Of a DNA stretch of 64,000 bases, positions 1 to 8,487 are shown one piece after another. The stretch's first letter is position 1; each line of letters begins with the position of its first letter. Source of the DNA: CAZEJK01 sp964512045 (GTDB taxonomy: Bacteria; Acidobacteriota; Thermoanaerobaculia; Thermoanaerobaculales; Sulfomarinibacteraceae). The stretch spans positions 1 through 64,000 of the forward strand of contig CAZEJK010000003.1 of assembly GCA_964512045.1 (NCBI GenBank), read 5' to 3'. A model generated the notes under the pieces. It ran no database searches, had not been told where the DNA came from, and was given only the letters and a program-made list of their open reading frames with translations. The position numbers were made by a program, and so were the translations under genes.

Positions 1-564
1 GACCTGGAGACGTTGGCTCGGCAGGTTCGCAGCCGTCTCGACTCGGCCGGTTTGACCGACGTTGAGATCTTCGCGTCTGGCAATCTGGACGAGCTGAGGG
101 TTCGCGAGCTGGTTCGATCCGGGGCGCCGATCGATGCGTTCGGCGTGGGAACGCGCCTGGGCACATCGGCGGACGACCCGAACCTTGATATCGTCTACAA
201 GCTGGCGCAGCTGGGCGACCGGCCGGTGCTCAAGCTGTCCACGAACAAGGGCACCTTGCCCGGTATCAAGCAGGTGTGGAGGCGGCTGGACGCGGATGGT
301 CGGCTGGCCGCAGACATCATCGGTCTGAACGACGAGGAGCGGGGCGGCCAGCCCTTGCTGGTGGAGATGATGCGCGGCGGCGAGCGCCTCGAGGGGGGGA
401 TGGAGCCGTTGACCGCGCTGGCAGATCGTGCTCGCGAGCAGCTGGGGATGCTGCCGGAGCTCTACCTCGGTCTCGATCCTGAGCAAGTCGAACCACCAGT
501 GCGGATCTCACGTGCGCTGCAGGGGCTCCGCGACGAGGTGGCTGCGGCGTTCCGCTCGGGCTGA
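1..564 (+). CDS. pncB: Nicotinate phosphoribosyltransferase, C-terminal part (5' truncated by window edge)
   Basis: The frame is open from base 1, so the first 187 codons visible are the C-terminal part of a longer gene. Visible motifs fit the NAPRTase family: DVEIFASGNLDELRVREL, then GAPIDAFGVGTRLGTS (phosphate-binding loop region) and a VLKLSTNKGTLPGIKQVWR stretch typical of the family C-terminus. The enzyme joins nicotinate to PRPP to give nicotinate mononucleotide, the first step of NAD salvage in the Preiss-Handler route; it is cytoplasmic. The next gene starts 91 bp downstream on the same strand. The family call is secure; subfamily and full length cannot be judged. Confidence 0.9.
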   Translation, partial: DLETLARQVRSRLDSAGLTDVEIFASGNLDELRVRELVRSGAPIDAFGVGTRLGTSADDPNLDIVYKLAQLGDRPVLKLSTNKGTLPGIKQVWRRLDADGRLAADIIGLNDEERGGQPLLVEMMRGGERLEGGMEPLTALADRAREQLGMLPELYLGLDPEQVEPPVRISRALQGLRDEVAAAFRSG

Positions 565-655
565 ATCGCGTCTGACCGGCGCCGGGCGGTGGTGGAGTCG
601 GGATCGCCGGAGAGCCGTTGTGGTTGCGGCCTCGAGGGCGCGTTAGACTCACGCC

Positions 656-1756
656 ATGAATATTGACGGCACCTGGTATCGCACGATCTGGGTCGGTCGC
701 GACGGCTGGTCGGTGGAGATCATCGACCAGACGAGGCTGCCCCACAGCTTCGAGACTGCAACGTTGCGCTCCACGGCGGACGCCGCCCGGGCGATTCGCG
801 AGATGCTGGTTCGGGGTGCGCCGCTGATCGGCGTGACGGCGGCGTACGGCGTGTGCCTCGGGCTTCGCGATGATCCCGGGGATGCGACCCTCGAGCGAGC
901 CGTCCGGATGCTTGCAGGAACACGTCCGACGGCGATCAACCTCCACTGGGCTCTCCGAAAGATGGAGGCCGAGCTCAAGCCGCTGCCGCCAGAGCAACGA
1001 GTGGGGGCGGCGTACGCACTGGCCGCGCGAATCGCCGATGCCGATGTGGAAATGTGTCGGCAGATCGGGGTGAATGGGCTCGAGCTGATCCGTTCCACTG
1101 CAGACCAAGACCGCGACCGGCCGGTTCGGATCCTGACGCACTGCAACGCAGGCTGGCTGGCGACGGTCGATTGGGGGACCGCGCTGGCGCCGGTCTACAT
1201 GGCGCACGAGGCCGGGATCGACGTCCACGTGTGGGTCGACGAGACGCGGCCCCGCAACCAGGGGGCGGCACTGACTGCCTACGAGCTGGGATCACACGGG
1301 GTTTCACACACCGTGGTGGTGGACAACGTTGGTGGACATCTCATGCAGCGCGGGCTGGTGGATCTGTGTATCGTCGGGACCGACCGGACGACCGCCAACG
1401 GCGATGTGGCCAACAAGATCGGGACGTACCTGAAGGCCCTGGCGGCCAAAGACAACGGGATTCCGTTCTACGTGGCGCTTCCGTCCTCCACGATCGATTG
1501 GGAGCTCAGCGATGGCTCGCAGATTCCGATCGAAGAACGGGATTCGCGCGAGGTTCGGTGGGTGTCGGGCCGGACGGCCGGCGATCGCGTCGTCGATGTC
1601 GAGATCGTGGCTCCGGGGAGCCCGGCGGTCAACTATGCATTCGATGTGACTCCGGCGCGGCTCGTGACAAGCCTGGTGACCGAACGGGGTGTCTGCCAGG
1701 CGTCAGCAGCGGGGTTGCGATCTCTGTTTCCAGATGCGACCAGCACCTCCGAGTGA
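656..1756 (+). CDS. mtnA: S-methyl-5-thioribose-1-phosphate isomerase
   Basis: This 366-residue protein is full length for the eIF2B-like MtnA family, which isomerises methylthioribose-1-phosphate to methylthioribulose-1-phosphate in methionine salvage. Diagnostic stretches are VRGAPLIGVTAAYG (near residue 52), THCNAGWLAT with the probable catalytic Cys163, DETRPRNQGAALTAYEL, and VGTDRTTANGDVANKIGTY with the probable catalytic Asp243. No other methionine-salvage gene is nearby, so the pathway must be completed elsewhere. There is no strong Shine-Dalgarno, but the ATG at 656 places the conserved N-terminus correctly. Confidence 0.93.
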   Translation: MNIDGTWYRTIWVGRDGWSVEIIDQTRLPHSFETATLRSTADAARAIREMLVRGAPLIGVTAAYGVCLGLRDDPGDATLERAVRMLAGTRPTAINLHWALRKMEAELKPLPPEQRVGAAYALAARIADADVEMCRQIGVNGLELIRSTADQDRDRPVRILTHCNAGWLATVDWGTALAPVYMAHEAGIDVHVWVDETRPRNQGAALTAYELGSHGVSHTVVVDNVGGHLMQRGLVDLCIVGTDRTTANGDVANKIGTYLKALAAKDNGIPFYVALPSSTIDWELSDGSQIPIEERDSREVRWVSGRTAGDRVVDVEIVAPGSPAVNYAFDVTPARLVTSLVTERGVCQASAAGLRSLFPDATSTSE

Positions 1757-1855
1757 TCCTGCTCACGGATGCAGGGGCGCCAGGAGGGCCTCGACGGCGT
1801 AGTCTTGGGAACATCACCTGCGCGCCGTGACGCGGGCTGGATCAGGAGGATCACG

Positions 1856-2533
1856 ATGCGAATCATCACGCGGAGTACAGCGCTGTTGCTGGCTGTGATT
1901 GCGCTGGGTTGCGCGAGCGCGCCCGTGGGCGACTACGAAGAGGTGCGTCGGCTCGAACGAGCGCGTGAGGCGTACCTCGAGCTTCTCGATGAGCCGGATC
2001 AGAGTGTGCCACAGGCGTTGTTGGACGAGGCCGTCTGTGTGGCCGTGTTTCCGCGGGTCATCAAGGCTGCGTTGACCTGGGGCGGACGGCACGGGCTCGG
2101 TGTCGTGTCCTGTCGCAACCAGGACGACGTCTGGAGCCCACCGGCGTTCTACCGTATCGCCGGCGGCTCGTTCGGGCTCCAGGTGGGTGTGGAGTCCACG
2201 GACGTCGTGCTGTTCATCATGAACCGGAGCGGGGCGCAGTCGTGGCTGCAAAGCGAGGTGACCTTGGGCGGTAAGGCGAGCGTGGCCGCCGGTCCCGTGG
2301 GTCGCTCTGGCGAAGCGGCGACCGACCTTCGGCTGAACGCCGAGATCTACTCGTACGCGCGCTCACGGGGCCTGTTCGCCGGGATCTCCCTGGAGGGTGC
2401 GCATCTTTCGGCACACCAGCAGGCGATCGAGCGGTTCTACGGCAAGCGGATCTTCCCGGAGACCATTCTCTTCGAGCAGCACGTCCCGAAGGTCCCGCAG
2501 TCTGCCGAGAGGTTTCTGGACGTGTTGCCGTAG
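1856..2533 (+). CDS. SYLF/Ysc84-domain lipoprotein
   Basis: The 225-residue protein begins with a lipoprotein signal: a positive N-terminus, a hydrophobic run and the lipobox LGCAS (Cys at about residue 18). The mature part contains the SYLF (Ysc84) lipid-binding domain, recognisable from VAVFPRVIKAALTWGGRHG and the C-terminal SRGLFAGISLEGAHLSAH. SYLF proteins bind phosphoinositides in eukaryotes; the bacterial role is poorly defined and envelope-associated. I chose the ATG at 1856 because it follows AGGAGG and begins the signal peptide; an upstream in-frame start at 1769 would place about 29 unlikely residues before it. Confidence 0.85.
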   Translation: MRIITRSTALLLAVIALGCASAPVGDYEEVRRLERAREAYLELLDEPDQSVPQALLDEAVCVAVFPRVIKAALTWGGRHGLGVVSCRNQDDVWSPPAFYRIAGGSFGLQVGVESTDVVLFIMNRSGAQSWLQSEVTLGGKASVAAGPVGRSGEAATDLRLNAEIYSYARSRGLFAGISLEGAHLSAHQQAIERFYGKRIFPETILFEQHVPKVPQSAERFLDVLP

Positions 2534-2797
2534 CACAGCGTCCGCTGCTGGTCCCGTTACCCCGCTGCCGATGCGTCGGGGTCTGCGGCGTGCCTGGCGT
2601 CTTTCCCGCCCGGCGCGAGGAGACGGTGGCGGTTGTGGGAATGTGCAGAATATCTGTATGGTTATATGGTCTGACAGAGCGTTGAGTGCAACGCGAGGCC
2701 AGGCGCCCGTCCCGTCTGATAACCCGCCCAAAAAGCCTGCCTCATATGGCTTACCACACTGTCTCACCTTGCAAGCCAACCTTGAACCACGGGCGCC

Positions 2798-2821
2798 GCA
2801 GCGGCCTCTCTGAGGCCCTGC
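2798..2821. terminator. Hairpin in the convergent gap, possible terminator
   Basis: GGCCTC (2803-2808) pairs with GAGGCC (2812-2817), extended by GCAG and CTGC with a one-base bulge. It lies just past the histidine kinase stop and 260 bp beyond the SYLF gene. It lacks a clear T tract, so termination is only a guess. I see no gene in the rest of 2534-2828. Confidence 0.35.
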
Positions 2822-2828
2822 ACCGTGT

Positions 2829-4229
2829 CTACGTGGCCGTGATCCCGTCAGAAAGCGGAAGGATGATCCGCACGAGGAGGCCGCCATCCGGGTGGTTGTT
2901 GGCTTCGGCCCGACCTCCGTGTTGACGTACGGCGCGGTCGGTGATCGCCAGACCGAGCCCGACGCCCCCACGCTCTCGTTCCCGGGCGTCCTCCACCCGG
3001 AAGAACGGCTCGAACAGGTGCTCCAGAGCAGCATCGGGTACACCTGGGCCGTGATCGCGGACAGAGATGACGGCCTCGCTCCCTTCCCGTAGCAGTTGGA
3101 TCTCGACCGACGAGCCCGCCGCGGTATGTCGAATCGCGTTGCGGACGACGTTCTCCACGGCGCTGCGGAGGAGCTTCATGTGGCCGTGGATCTGGAGGTC
3201 GGTCTCGGTGCGCGTGCACTCCATGGCAACCTCCCGGGCCCCGGCCTCGACGCTCGCGTCCTGGCACACATCGCTGACCAGGGTGTCGAGAGGGAACGTC
3301 TGTGCAGCCTCGTTTGATGCCTCCAGTCTCGAAACCTCGAGTAAGCTGGCGATCATCGTCTCCAGACGCTCACTCTCCGTAGCGATGCGATCGAGATGCT
3401 TCGGCGACCCCGTGTTGCGGGCAAGCTCCAGGGCGACGCCGAGGCGAGCAAGGGGCGACCGGAGCTCGTGCGACACATCGCGCAGCAGCCGCTGGTGGCC
3501 TTCGACGAGGCTCTGAATCCGCGCGGCCATGCCGTCGAAGTCGCGGGCGAGATCTCCGATCTCGTCGCGTCTGGTGCTGGTCGGCGGTCCGACCCGGCTG
3601 TCGAGGACGCCCGCGGCCAGCTGGCGAGTCGCTGCTCGCAGCGCTGCCACCGGCGAGGTGAGGTGACGTGCCAGCCACATGGCGAACAGCCCTGTCGCCA
3701 GCAGCAGCGCAGCCAATGGAGCGATCAATGCGTGCGGCTCGACGAGATCCACGAGCCGGGGTGGTGCGACGCGACTCGCCGCCACGGCAAGCTGGCGACC
3801 ATCAGGAGTTGTCACCGGCCGGACCAGGAGATGGCGGCTCCCCGATCTCTGCCGGCGGATCACGCCGTCTGCCATGGCGAGCTGTGCGGCCTTGCGAAGC
3901 TCGGGGTCCGGCTCGTCGCCGGCGATCAGATCGCCTTCGGCGTTCAGGATCGAGACCTGGACCGGAGGCGGGCCGCCGTGACCGCCGTGACCTCCGTGGC
4001 GTCCGCGGCGCCAGCGCGGCCGCCCCATGCTCGACTCGCCGTCCGTTGCGAGCGTTTCGGCAATGTGCGAGATGCGACCTTCCAGCGTTTGCTCCGCGTG
4101 CTCCTCCCACCGGTCGATTCCGGGCCTGGAGTGGGTGAGCATCGGCGCCGAGACGACAAGAACCGCTGCCACGACCATCAGGGTTACCCAGAGCCAGAGA
4201 AAGATCCGCCAGACAAGGGACGAGCGCAT
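2829..4229 (-). CDS. Sensor histidine kinase, CpxA/ZraS-like, with His-rich periplasmic loop
   Basis: The 466-residue membrane kinase has TM1 at about 8-30, a periplasmic domain to about 165, TM2 at about 168-188, and a HAMP segment (residues 190-245, DEIGDLARDFDGMA). A HisKA box follows with phospho-acceptor His254 in RDVSHELRSPLARLG, and then an HATPase domain with N box (ENVVRNAIRHT), G1 (RDHGPGVPD), F box and G2 (GVGLGLAI). The periplasmic region holds a His/Gly-rich stretch (about residues 77-87), which suggests metal sensing. Its ATG overlaps the stop of the response regulator gene by ATGA, so the two are translationally coupled. The divergent neighbour encodes a Spy/CpxP-like protein, the usual partner of Cpx or Zra systems. 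Confidence 0.92.
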   Translation of the reverse strand: MRSSLVWRIFLWLWVTLMVVAAVLVVSAPMLTHSRPGIDRWEEHAEQTLEGRISHIAETLATDGESSMGRPRWRRGRHGGHGGHGGPPPVQVSILNAEGDLIAGDEPDPELRKAAQLAMADGVIRRQRSGSRHLLVRPVTTPDGRQLAVAASRVAPPRLVDLVEPHALIAPLAALLLATGLFAMWLARHLTSPVAALRAATRQLAAGVLDSRVGPPTSTRRDEIGDLARDFDGMAARIQSLVEGHQRLLRDVSHELRSPLARLGVALELARNTGSPKHLDRIATESERLETMIASLLEVSRLEASNEAAQTFPLDTLVSDVCQDASVEAGAREVAMECTRTETDLQIHGHMKLLRSAVENVVRNAIRHTAAGSSVEIQLLREGSEAVISVRDHGPGVPDAALEHLFEPFFRVEDARERERGGVGLGLAITDRAVRQHGGRAEANNHPDGGLLVRIILPLSDGITAT

Positions 4230-4924
4230 CAGCCCTCCGGTCCCCGCGGTCGCAGGTACTGGTACCCGACGCCGCGGATCGTCTTCAGCCGCTCTGTTCC
4301 GGAGGGGCTCGGCCCGAGCTTGCGGCGGAGGTTGCTGATGTGCACATCCAGGGCGCGATCGTAGGGGGATGGCCGTCGGCCCAGTGCGCGCTCGCCGAGC
4401 TCCTTACGCGAGACCACGTCCCCGGCGTTCTCGAGGAGCAGGCGGAGCAGCTCGAACTCGACACCGGTGACGTCGACCTGCTCGCCGCGTCTGAGCACCG
4501 TCCGGCTGGCCGGGTCGACCGTCAGGTCGCCAACGCTGATCGACGCGTTCTCGTCAGTGGTGGCTGCAGAACGCCGGAGAATTGCACGGATCCGGGCTGA
4601 CAGCTCCCGCGGGTTGAACGGCTTGCCGAGATAGTCGTCCGCACCGAGCTCGAGGCCGACGATCCGATCCACCTCCTCTCCGCGAGCCGACAGGATCAGA
4701 ACCGGCACATCGGAGGTCTCGCGAAGCTCGCGGAGAACGTCGAGCCCGCCCATTCCTGGCAGCATGACATCCAGCACGACGACATCGAACCGTCCAGAGA
4801 CCGCGAGGTCTGCTGCGCCATGCCCCTGATGGTAGGTCTCGATGGTGTGCCCTTCGCCAGCGAGGTACTCGGATAGGAGGTCACACAGCTCGTGGTCGTC
4901 ATCGACTAGCAGCACCCGTGCCAT
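4229..4924 (-). CDS. OmpR-family response regulator (CpxR-like)
   Basis: The 231-residue protein has an N-terminal receiver domain (ARVLLVDDDHELCDLLSEY, phospho-acceptor Asp52 in VVVLDVMLPG, then ILSARGEEVDRI and the switch Lys in DDYLGKPF). A C-terminal winged-helix DNA-binding domain follows (about 130-228, with ERALGRRPSPYDRALDVHIS and TIRGVGYQY). I chose the ATG at 4924, which starts directly at the receiver; a start at 4963 would add 13 residues. It is the first gene of a two-gene operon with the kinase and is divergent from the His-rich exported protein at 5105, so it probably binds in the 180-bp gap between them. Confidence 0.93.
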   Translation of the reverse strand: MARVLLVDDDHELCDLLSEYLAGEGHTIETYHQGHGAADLAVSGRFDVVVLDVMLPGMGGLDVLRELRETSDVPVLILSARGEEVDRIVGLELGADDYLGKPFNPRELSARIRAILRRSAATTDENASISVGDLTVDPASRTVLRRGEQVDVTGVEFELLRLLLENAGDVVSRKELGERALGRRPSPYDRALDVHISNLRRKLGPSPSGTERLKTIRGVGYQYLRPRGPEG

Positions 4925-4984
4925 AGGTCTGTACTGTACCACCGAAGACGCCCGATCCATCACATTCGTGGAGCTTTACGTTTC

Positions 4985-5023
4985 TTGACGCATTCCTTGC
5001 GCTCCCTAAGATCGGCGCGTCAA
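4985..5023 (+). promoter_or_regulatory. Promoter and inverted repeat upstream of the Spy-like gene
   Basis: TTGACG (4985-4990) and TAAGAT (5007-5012) are separated by 16 bp and form a sigma70-type promoter directed at the gene at 5105. The same DNA holds an exact 7-bp inverted repeat, TTGACGC (4985-4991) and GCGTCAA (5017-5023), flanking the -10 element. This is a plausible operator for the adjacent response regulator. I do not see the enterobacterial CpxR box. Confidence 0.5.
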
Positions 5024-5104
5024 CACTTCACGTCCAGATGCGTTTCAATGCGCGAGTACCGATCGCGGATCCAGCGAGATCGCGCGGTCGACAGGAGGGA
5101 CATC

Positions 5105-5677
5105 ATGAAGGTTGCACGTGGAATCGTACCGGTTGCTCTGATCGCGCTGCTGGCCCTGCCGGCGTGGGTTGCCCTGGCCGCGGACGAGACGCCGCCGGAG
5201 ACACCGCCAGGTGTGTGTGATGGCCACGGGCCGCACGGACCCCGGGGTGCTGGAATGGGGCCTGCGTTGGGACCTGGGCACGGCCACCACATGCTCCGTG
5301 GGATCGCCCGACTCGAGCTGTCCGATGGGCAGCGCGACCAGATCGAGGCAATCCTGGACGGAAACCGAGACCAGGCCGATGCGCTGCGAGACCAGCTGCG
5401 GACCGCGCGTGAGGCGTGGGCAGAGAGCAATGATCCCGCGCTGTTCGACGAGGCGGCAGCGCAGGCGTTCGCCGATCAGCAGGCAGCGCTCCACGCCGAT
5501 CTGATGGTGCTGCACATGCAGATCCGGGCACAGGTGCTGTCGGTGCTGACCGAGGAGCAGCGAGCCGAGCTGGAGGCGATGCGCGACGAGGGTCGAGGCA
5601 AGGGCTTCCGGCGCGGAATGCGTCACGGACGGCACGGTGCCGGCGCCGGTGGTTTCGGCGGCTGCATCGGCAAGTAG
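5105..5677 (+). CDS. Spy/CpxP/ZraP-like His-rich periplasmic protein
   Basis: This 190-residue exported protein has a clear signal peptide (hydrophobic core VALIALLALPAWVALAA). Two helical LTxxQ-type repeats follow, LSDGQRDQIEAIL and LTEEQRAELEAM, characteristic of the periplasmic CpxP/Spy/ZraP chaperone family. Two His/Gly-rich segments, GPGHGHHML after the signal peptide and GMRHGRHGAG at the C-terminus, suggest metal binding as in ZraP. The family acts as a chaperone and as a feedback inhibitor of its sensor kinase. The start was chosen at the signal peptide with AGGAGG upstream. It is divergent from the response regulator/kinase pair. Confidence 0.85.
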   Translation: MKVARGIVPVALIALLALPAWVALAADETPPETPPGVCDGHGPHGPRGAGMGPALGPGHGHHMLRGIARLELSDGQRDQIEAILDGNRDQADALRDQLRTAREAWAESNDPALFDEAAAQAFADQQAALHADLMVLHMQIRAQVLSVLTEEQRAELEAMRDEGRGKGFRRGMRHGRHGAGAGGFGGCIGK

Positions 5678-5723
5678 CGACACGCAGGCGTCCGGTCGAG
5701 AGCAGGCCGGAGGAGAGCTCAGC

Positions 5724-5750
5724 AAGGGCAGGGTCGACAACCCTGCCCTT
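5724..5750 (+). terminator. Rho-independent-like hairpin after the Spy-like gene
   Basis: An 11-bp perfect stem, AAGGGCAGGGT (5724-5734) with ACCCTGCCCTT (5740-5750), has a 5-nt loop. The T tract is short, but the strong stem about 45 bp after the stop codon makes a terminator likely. Confidence 0.6.
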
Positions 5751-5897
5751 TGCATGTTCCTGGCTCTCGACACGATGCAGCGCGGTCCCACGGGACGCGG
5801 CCTGCCCACGGGGTTCGAACCCAGAGGTTCTGGGGCGAGCCCCGATTGAGGGTCGAACCACGACCGACGACGATCGGTACAGGGAGGGACGCGAGCG

Positions 5898-6203
5898 ATG
5901 GAGACTGCTTTGCGGTTTGCCGAGCTGGTCGCGACTGCACAGAACGCGGGTTTCGAGGTCCTGGACGCGCGAGGTCTGCCGCTGACGGCGCCGATGTTCG
6001 AGTCGCTCGAGGACGACAATCTGATGGAGGAGCCCGCCCACGTGACGTTCCACGAGCCGGAGATGGCTGGAGAGCGTGGGACGGTCGCCGATGTGCAGGT
6101 CGGGCAGCAGGTGTTTCAGATTCATGGAGATTGGAGTCGAGCCGGCGAGCTACGGCTGGCGCTGACCGGGCAAGCGAGCTCCCGCAGGGACATCTGGCAG
6201 TGA
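5898..6203 (+). CDS. Hypothetical 101-residue protein
   Basis: I do not recognise this acidic, soluble-looking protein. It has no signal peptide or membrane segment. It follows GGGAGGGA seven bases or so before the ATG, and lies ahead of a BON-domain gene and a baeRF-like gene on the same strand, so it may belong to a small stress-related cluster. The sequence has coding character (few rare codons, balanced composition), but no motif supports a function. Confidence 0.5.
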   Translation: METALRFAELVATAQNAGFEVLDARGLPLTAPMFESLEDDNLMEEPAHVTFHEPEMAGERGTVADVQVGQQVFQIHGDWSRAGELRLALTGQASSRRDIWQ

Positions 6204-6259
6204 AAGCGTGGCTCTGGCCGCTTGAGAACCGAGCACCTTTGCACTCGGAGGGTTCACAC

Positions 6260-6529
6260 ATGCCGAGGAGTGACAGGTTCATCAGAGCGGATCTTGTGCA
6301 CCGTTTGCGACATGACCCGCGTGTTCCGGAGGATGCAGTATGTCCGGAGGTGGACGACGGACGTGTGATCCTGCGCGGAAGTGTGCCGAGCCACCGCTCG
6401 GTGCAGGCGGCCTTGATCGATGCGTGGTCGGTCGGCGACGTCCGAGGAGTCGACAACCAGCTCTCCGTCCGCTCAGGAACCCCCGACAGGGCGAGGCCCG
6501 CAGTCGGGAACCAATGCTCTCCGACCTAG
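6260..6529 (+). CDS. Small BON-domain protein
   Basis: The 89-residue protein contains one BON-like domain: RADLVHRLRHDPRVPEDAV, then VDDGRVILRGSVPSHRSVQAA and a terminal GVRGVDNQL-type stretch (here GDVRGVDNQLSV). BON domains associate with membranes or phospholipids and occur in OsmY and in stress-related cytoplasmic proteins. There is no signal peptide, so this copy is probably cytoplasmic. GGAGG precedes the ATG at 6260, which fixes the start. It sits 67 bp upstream of the baeRF-like gene. Confidence 0.75.
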   Translation: MPRSDRFIRADLVHRLRHDPRVPEDAVCPEVDDGRVILRGSVPSHRSVQAALIDAWSVGDVRGVDNQLSVRSGTPDRARPAVGNQCSPT

Positions 6530-6596
6530 GCGGCCGGGCCTGTCCTGGCCGGCGTGAGGCGAGGCGATTGCGGACCGTGGCAGAAAGGGAGATCAA

Positions 6597-7739
6597 ATGG
6601 CACTGTTGACGCGAGACGAGCTGAAGGGCCTGGCAACCCGTACCGATCATCCGTGTGTGTCGGTGTACATGCCGACCCACCGTGGCGGCCCCGATGTGCG
6701 TCAGGACCCGATCCGGTGGAAGAACCTTCTGCGATCGGCTCGTGACGAGCTCGATCCGGACGACACCGAGGCACAGAAGGTGATCGACGACGGAATGGAG
6801 CTGCTCGAAGATGGAGCGCTCTGGCGCCACCTGAGCGACGGTCTGGCGGCGTTTCTGGCACCTGGGATCCAACGGTTGTACAGGGTCCCGCTTCGGTTCG
6901 ACGAGCGGGTCAGCGTCGGGCGGAGGTTCCAGATCACACCGCTGGTGCCCTTGCTGACGGACGACGGGAGCTTCTACCTCCTTGCGCTGAGCCAAGGTGC
7001 TGTACGGCTGTACGAGGCAACCCGGCACGGCGTTCGGCAGCTGGAGCGAGACGATATTCCGGAGAGCTTGGCAGATGCCGTAGGCTACGATTGGGAGGAA
7101 CGGTCCTTACAGTTTTACTCAGGAGCACCCACCAACGGTGGGGGCGTGCGCGAGACCATGTTCCACGGTCAGGGAGCGGGTGGCGATACCGATGACCGAG
7201 AGGTCCGCAGGTTCTTGCAGCTGGTGGACAGCGGTGTTCGCCGGCTGATTGCGGGCAGGGACATGCCGCTGGTTGTGGCGTCGGTGGAGGATCTGTTCGG
7301 GGAGTACCGGAAGATCAGTCAGATCCAGACGTTGGTGGACCAGCCGGTGCCTGGCAATCCGGACGAGCGCACGCCGGAAGCGTTGCGCGATGATGCATGG
7401 GAGCTCATCAAGCCGCGGTTGACTGCCGTTCGCGATGAGGCTGCCGAGCAGATCCGAAACACCCTGGGGACCGGCCGGTCGAGCCGGATCCTCGAGGAGG
7501 TCGGGCTCGCCGCCGCGGACGGCCGGGTTCAGACCGTGTTCGTGGCCGAAGGCGAGCAGCTCGTCGGACGCTTCGATCCAGAGGAGCGGGTCGTGCGAGA
7601 GGATGCCGCGGCGGATGAGGACCTTCTCGATCGGATCGCGGTGGAGACGCTTGCCCATGGTGGCACCGTCTACATGGTGCCCCCTGATGAGCTTCCTGGA
7701 GACGGACCGGCCCCGGTTGCAGCTCTGTTTCGATACTGA
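6597..7739 (+). CDS. baeRF-type (bacterial eRF1-like) protein
   Basis: The 380-residue protein starts with LLTRDELKGLA and CVSVYMPTHRGGPDVRQDPIRWKNLL, the hallmark N-terminus of the bacterial archaeo-eukaryotic release factor (baeRF) families. It continues with YLLALSQGAVRLYE and an eRF1 domain-2/3-like middle (DSGVRRLIAGRDMPLVVASVE). The C-terminus ends in GGTVYMVPPDELPGDGPAPVAALFRY, again typical. These proteins are predicted, mostly by comparative genomics, to act on ribosomes under stress; no member is firmly assigned. I cannot name the baeRF subfamily with certainty (families 3 and 7 have similar N-termini). GAAAGGGAG upstream supports the start. Confidence 0.75.
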   Translation: MALLTRDELKGLATRTDHPCVSVYMPTHRGGPDVRQDPIRWKNLLRSARDELDPDDTEAQKVIDDGMELLEDGALWRHLSDGLAAFLAPGIQRLYRVPLRFDERVSVGRRFQITPLVPLLTDDGSFYLLALSQGAVRLYEATRHGVRQLERDDIPESLADAVGYDWEERSLQFYSGAPTNGGGVRETMFHGQGAGGDTDDREVRRFLQLVDSGVRRLIAGRDMPLVVASVEDLFGEYRKISQIQTLVDQPVPGNPDERTPEALRDDAWELIKPRLTAVRDEAAEQIRNTLGTGRSSRILEEVGLAAADGRVQTVFVAEGEQLVGRFDPEERVVREDAAADEDLLDRIAVETLAHGGTVYMVPPDELPGDGPAPVAALFRY

Positions 7740-7879
7740 CGCGGCTGCGTTGGGTATTGAGCATGAGATCCCCACCCACCACCCGTCTACCCTCGTTGCA
7801 AGCGCCGCGACCCCTTCGATGCTTGAGGCGCGTGCAGCAGGCTCCGGGGAGGGTGGGCGGCATGAGCTTGGAGCTCAAC

Positions 7880-8458
7880 TCAGGGCTCGATCTCGAACGG
7901 GATGCGGGCAGTCGACTCCTCCAGCTCGATGACCAGATGCCACCGGCCGGGCTGGGCGCCACCCGGTACCTGGAAGAACAGGGGACCAGAGCAGAACCGC
8001 TGTCGCGAAGGGTACACGGTGTGCGTGAAGTCCAGTGACGGCGGTGGGCTGAACAGCCACTCGCCGCACGGACTGAGAGAGTGGTCGAAGCGGTGCGAGT
8101 ACGGTTGCCAGGCATCGTAGCTCTCGATGGCGATGAACAGCGACTGGTGGACGGTGCGAAACTCCTCCTGGCTGGCGAGCCCGAGCGTCTGGCCGGTGGG
8201 GGTCTCGACGCTGATGGCATCGCGTGCGACCGGGACCACTCCACCACCGGCTCCCGCTACAGCCAACCTGACCACGAGCCACTCATCGGCGGGATGCCGG
8301 GCGGCCCACCGGTACTGGAGCTCTGCGCGGAGCTCGGGTCCGGTGTACCAGACTCGGTGCTGGCCCTCCTGGTTGATCTCGGGTTGCGGTGGCCCGGGCG
8401 ACGATGCGCACGCGAGCATCATTCCCAGGGCGATAAGAACACACGGAAGCGATCTCAT
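7880..8458 (-). CDS. Hypothetical lipoprotein
   Basis: The 192-residue protein begins with a short lipoprotein signal ending in LACAS (Cys at about residue 17). The mature part looks like an all-beta domain (ELQYRWAARHPADEWLVVRLAVAGA and a GRWHLVIELEEST end). I know no family for it. The ATG at 8458 is chosen because AGGAAGGAG precedes it. It follows the leuD-like gene by 29 bp on the same strand, so it may be the last gene of the GntR/LeuC/LeuD operon, and its envelope location suggests a substrate-handling role (inference). The 140 bp between it and the convergent baeRF gene show nothing notable. Confidence 0.65.
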   Translation of the reverse strand: MRSLPCVLIALGMMLACASSPGPPQPEINQEGQHRVWYTGPELRAELQYRWAARHPADEWLVVRLAVAGAGGGVVPVARDAISVETPTGQTLGLASQEEFRTVHQSLFIAIESYDAWQPYSHRFDHSLSPCGEWLFSPPPSLDFTHTVYPSRQRFCSGPLFFQVPGGAQPGRWHLVIELEESTARIPFEIEP

Positions 8459-8487
8459 CTGTGATCTCCTTCCTCGTGGGGGCGTCC

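Noticed and set aside
5800..5850. GGGTTCGAACCC-like string that recalls a tRNA T-arm
   Set aside because: Stem pairing for T-arm, anticodon arm and acceptor does not work on either strand.
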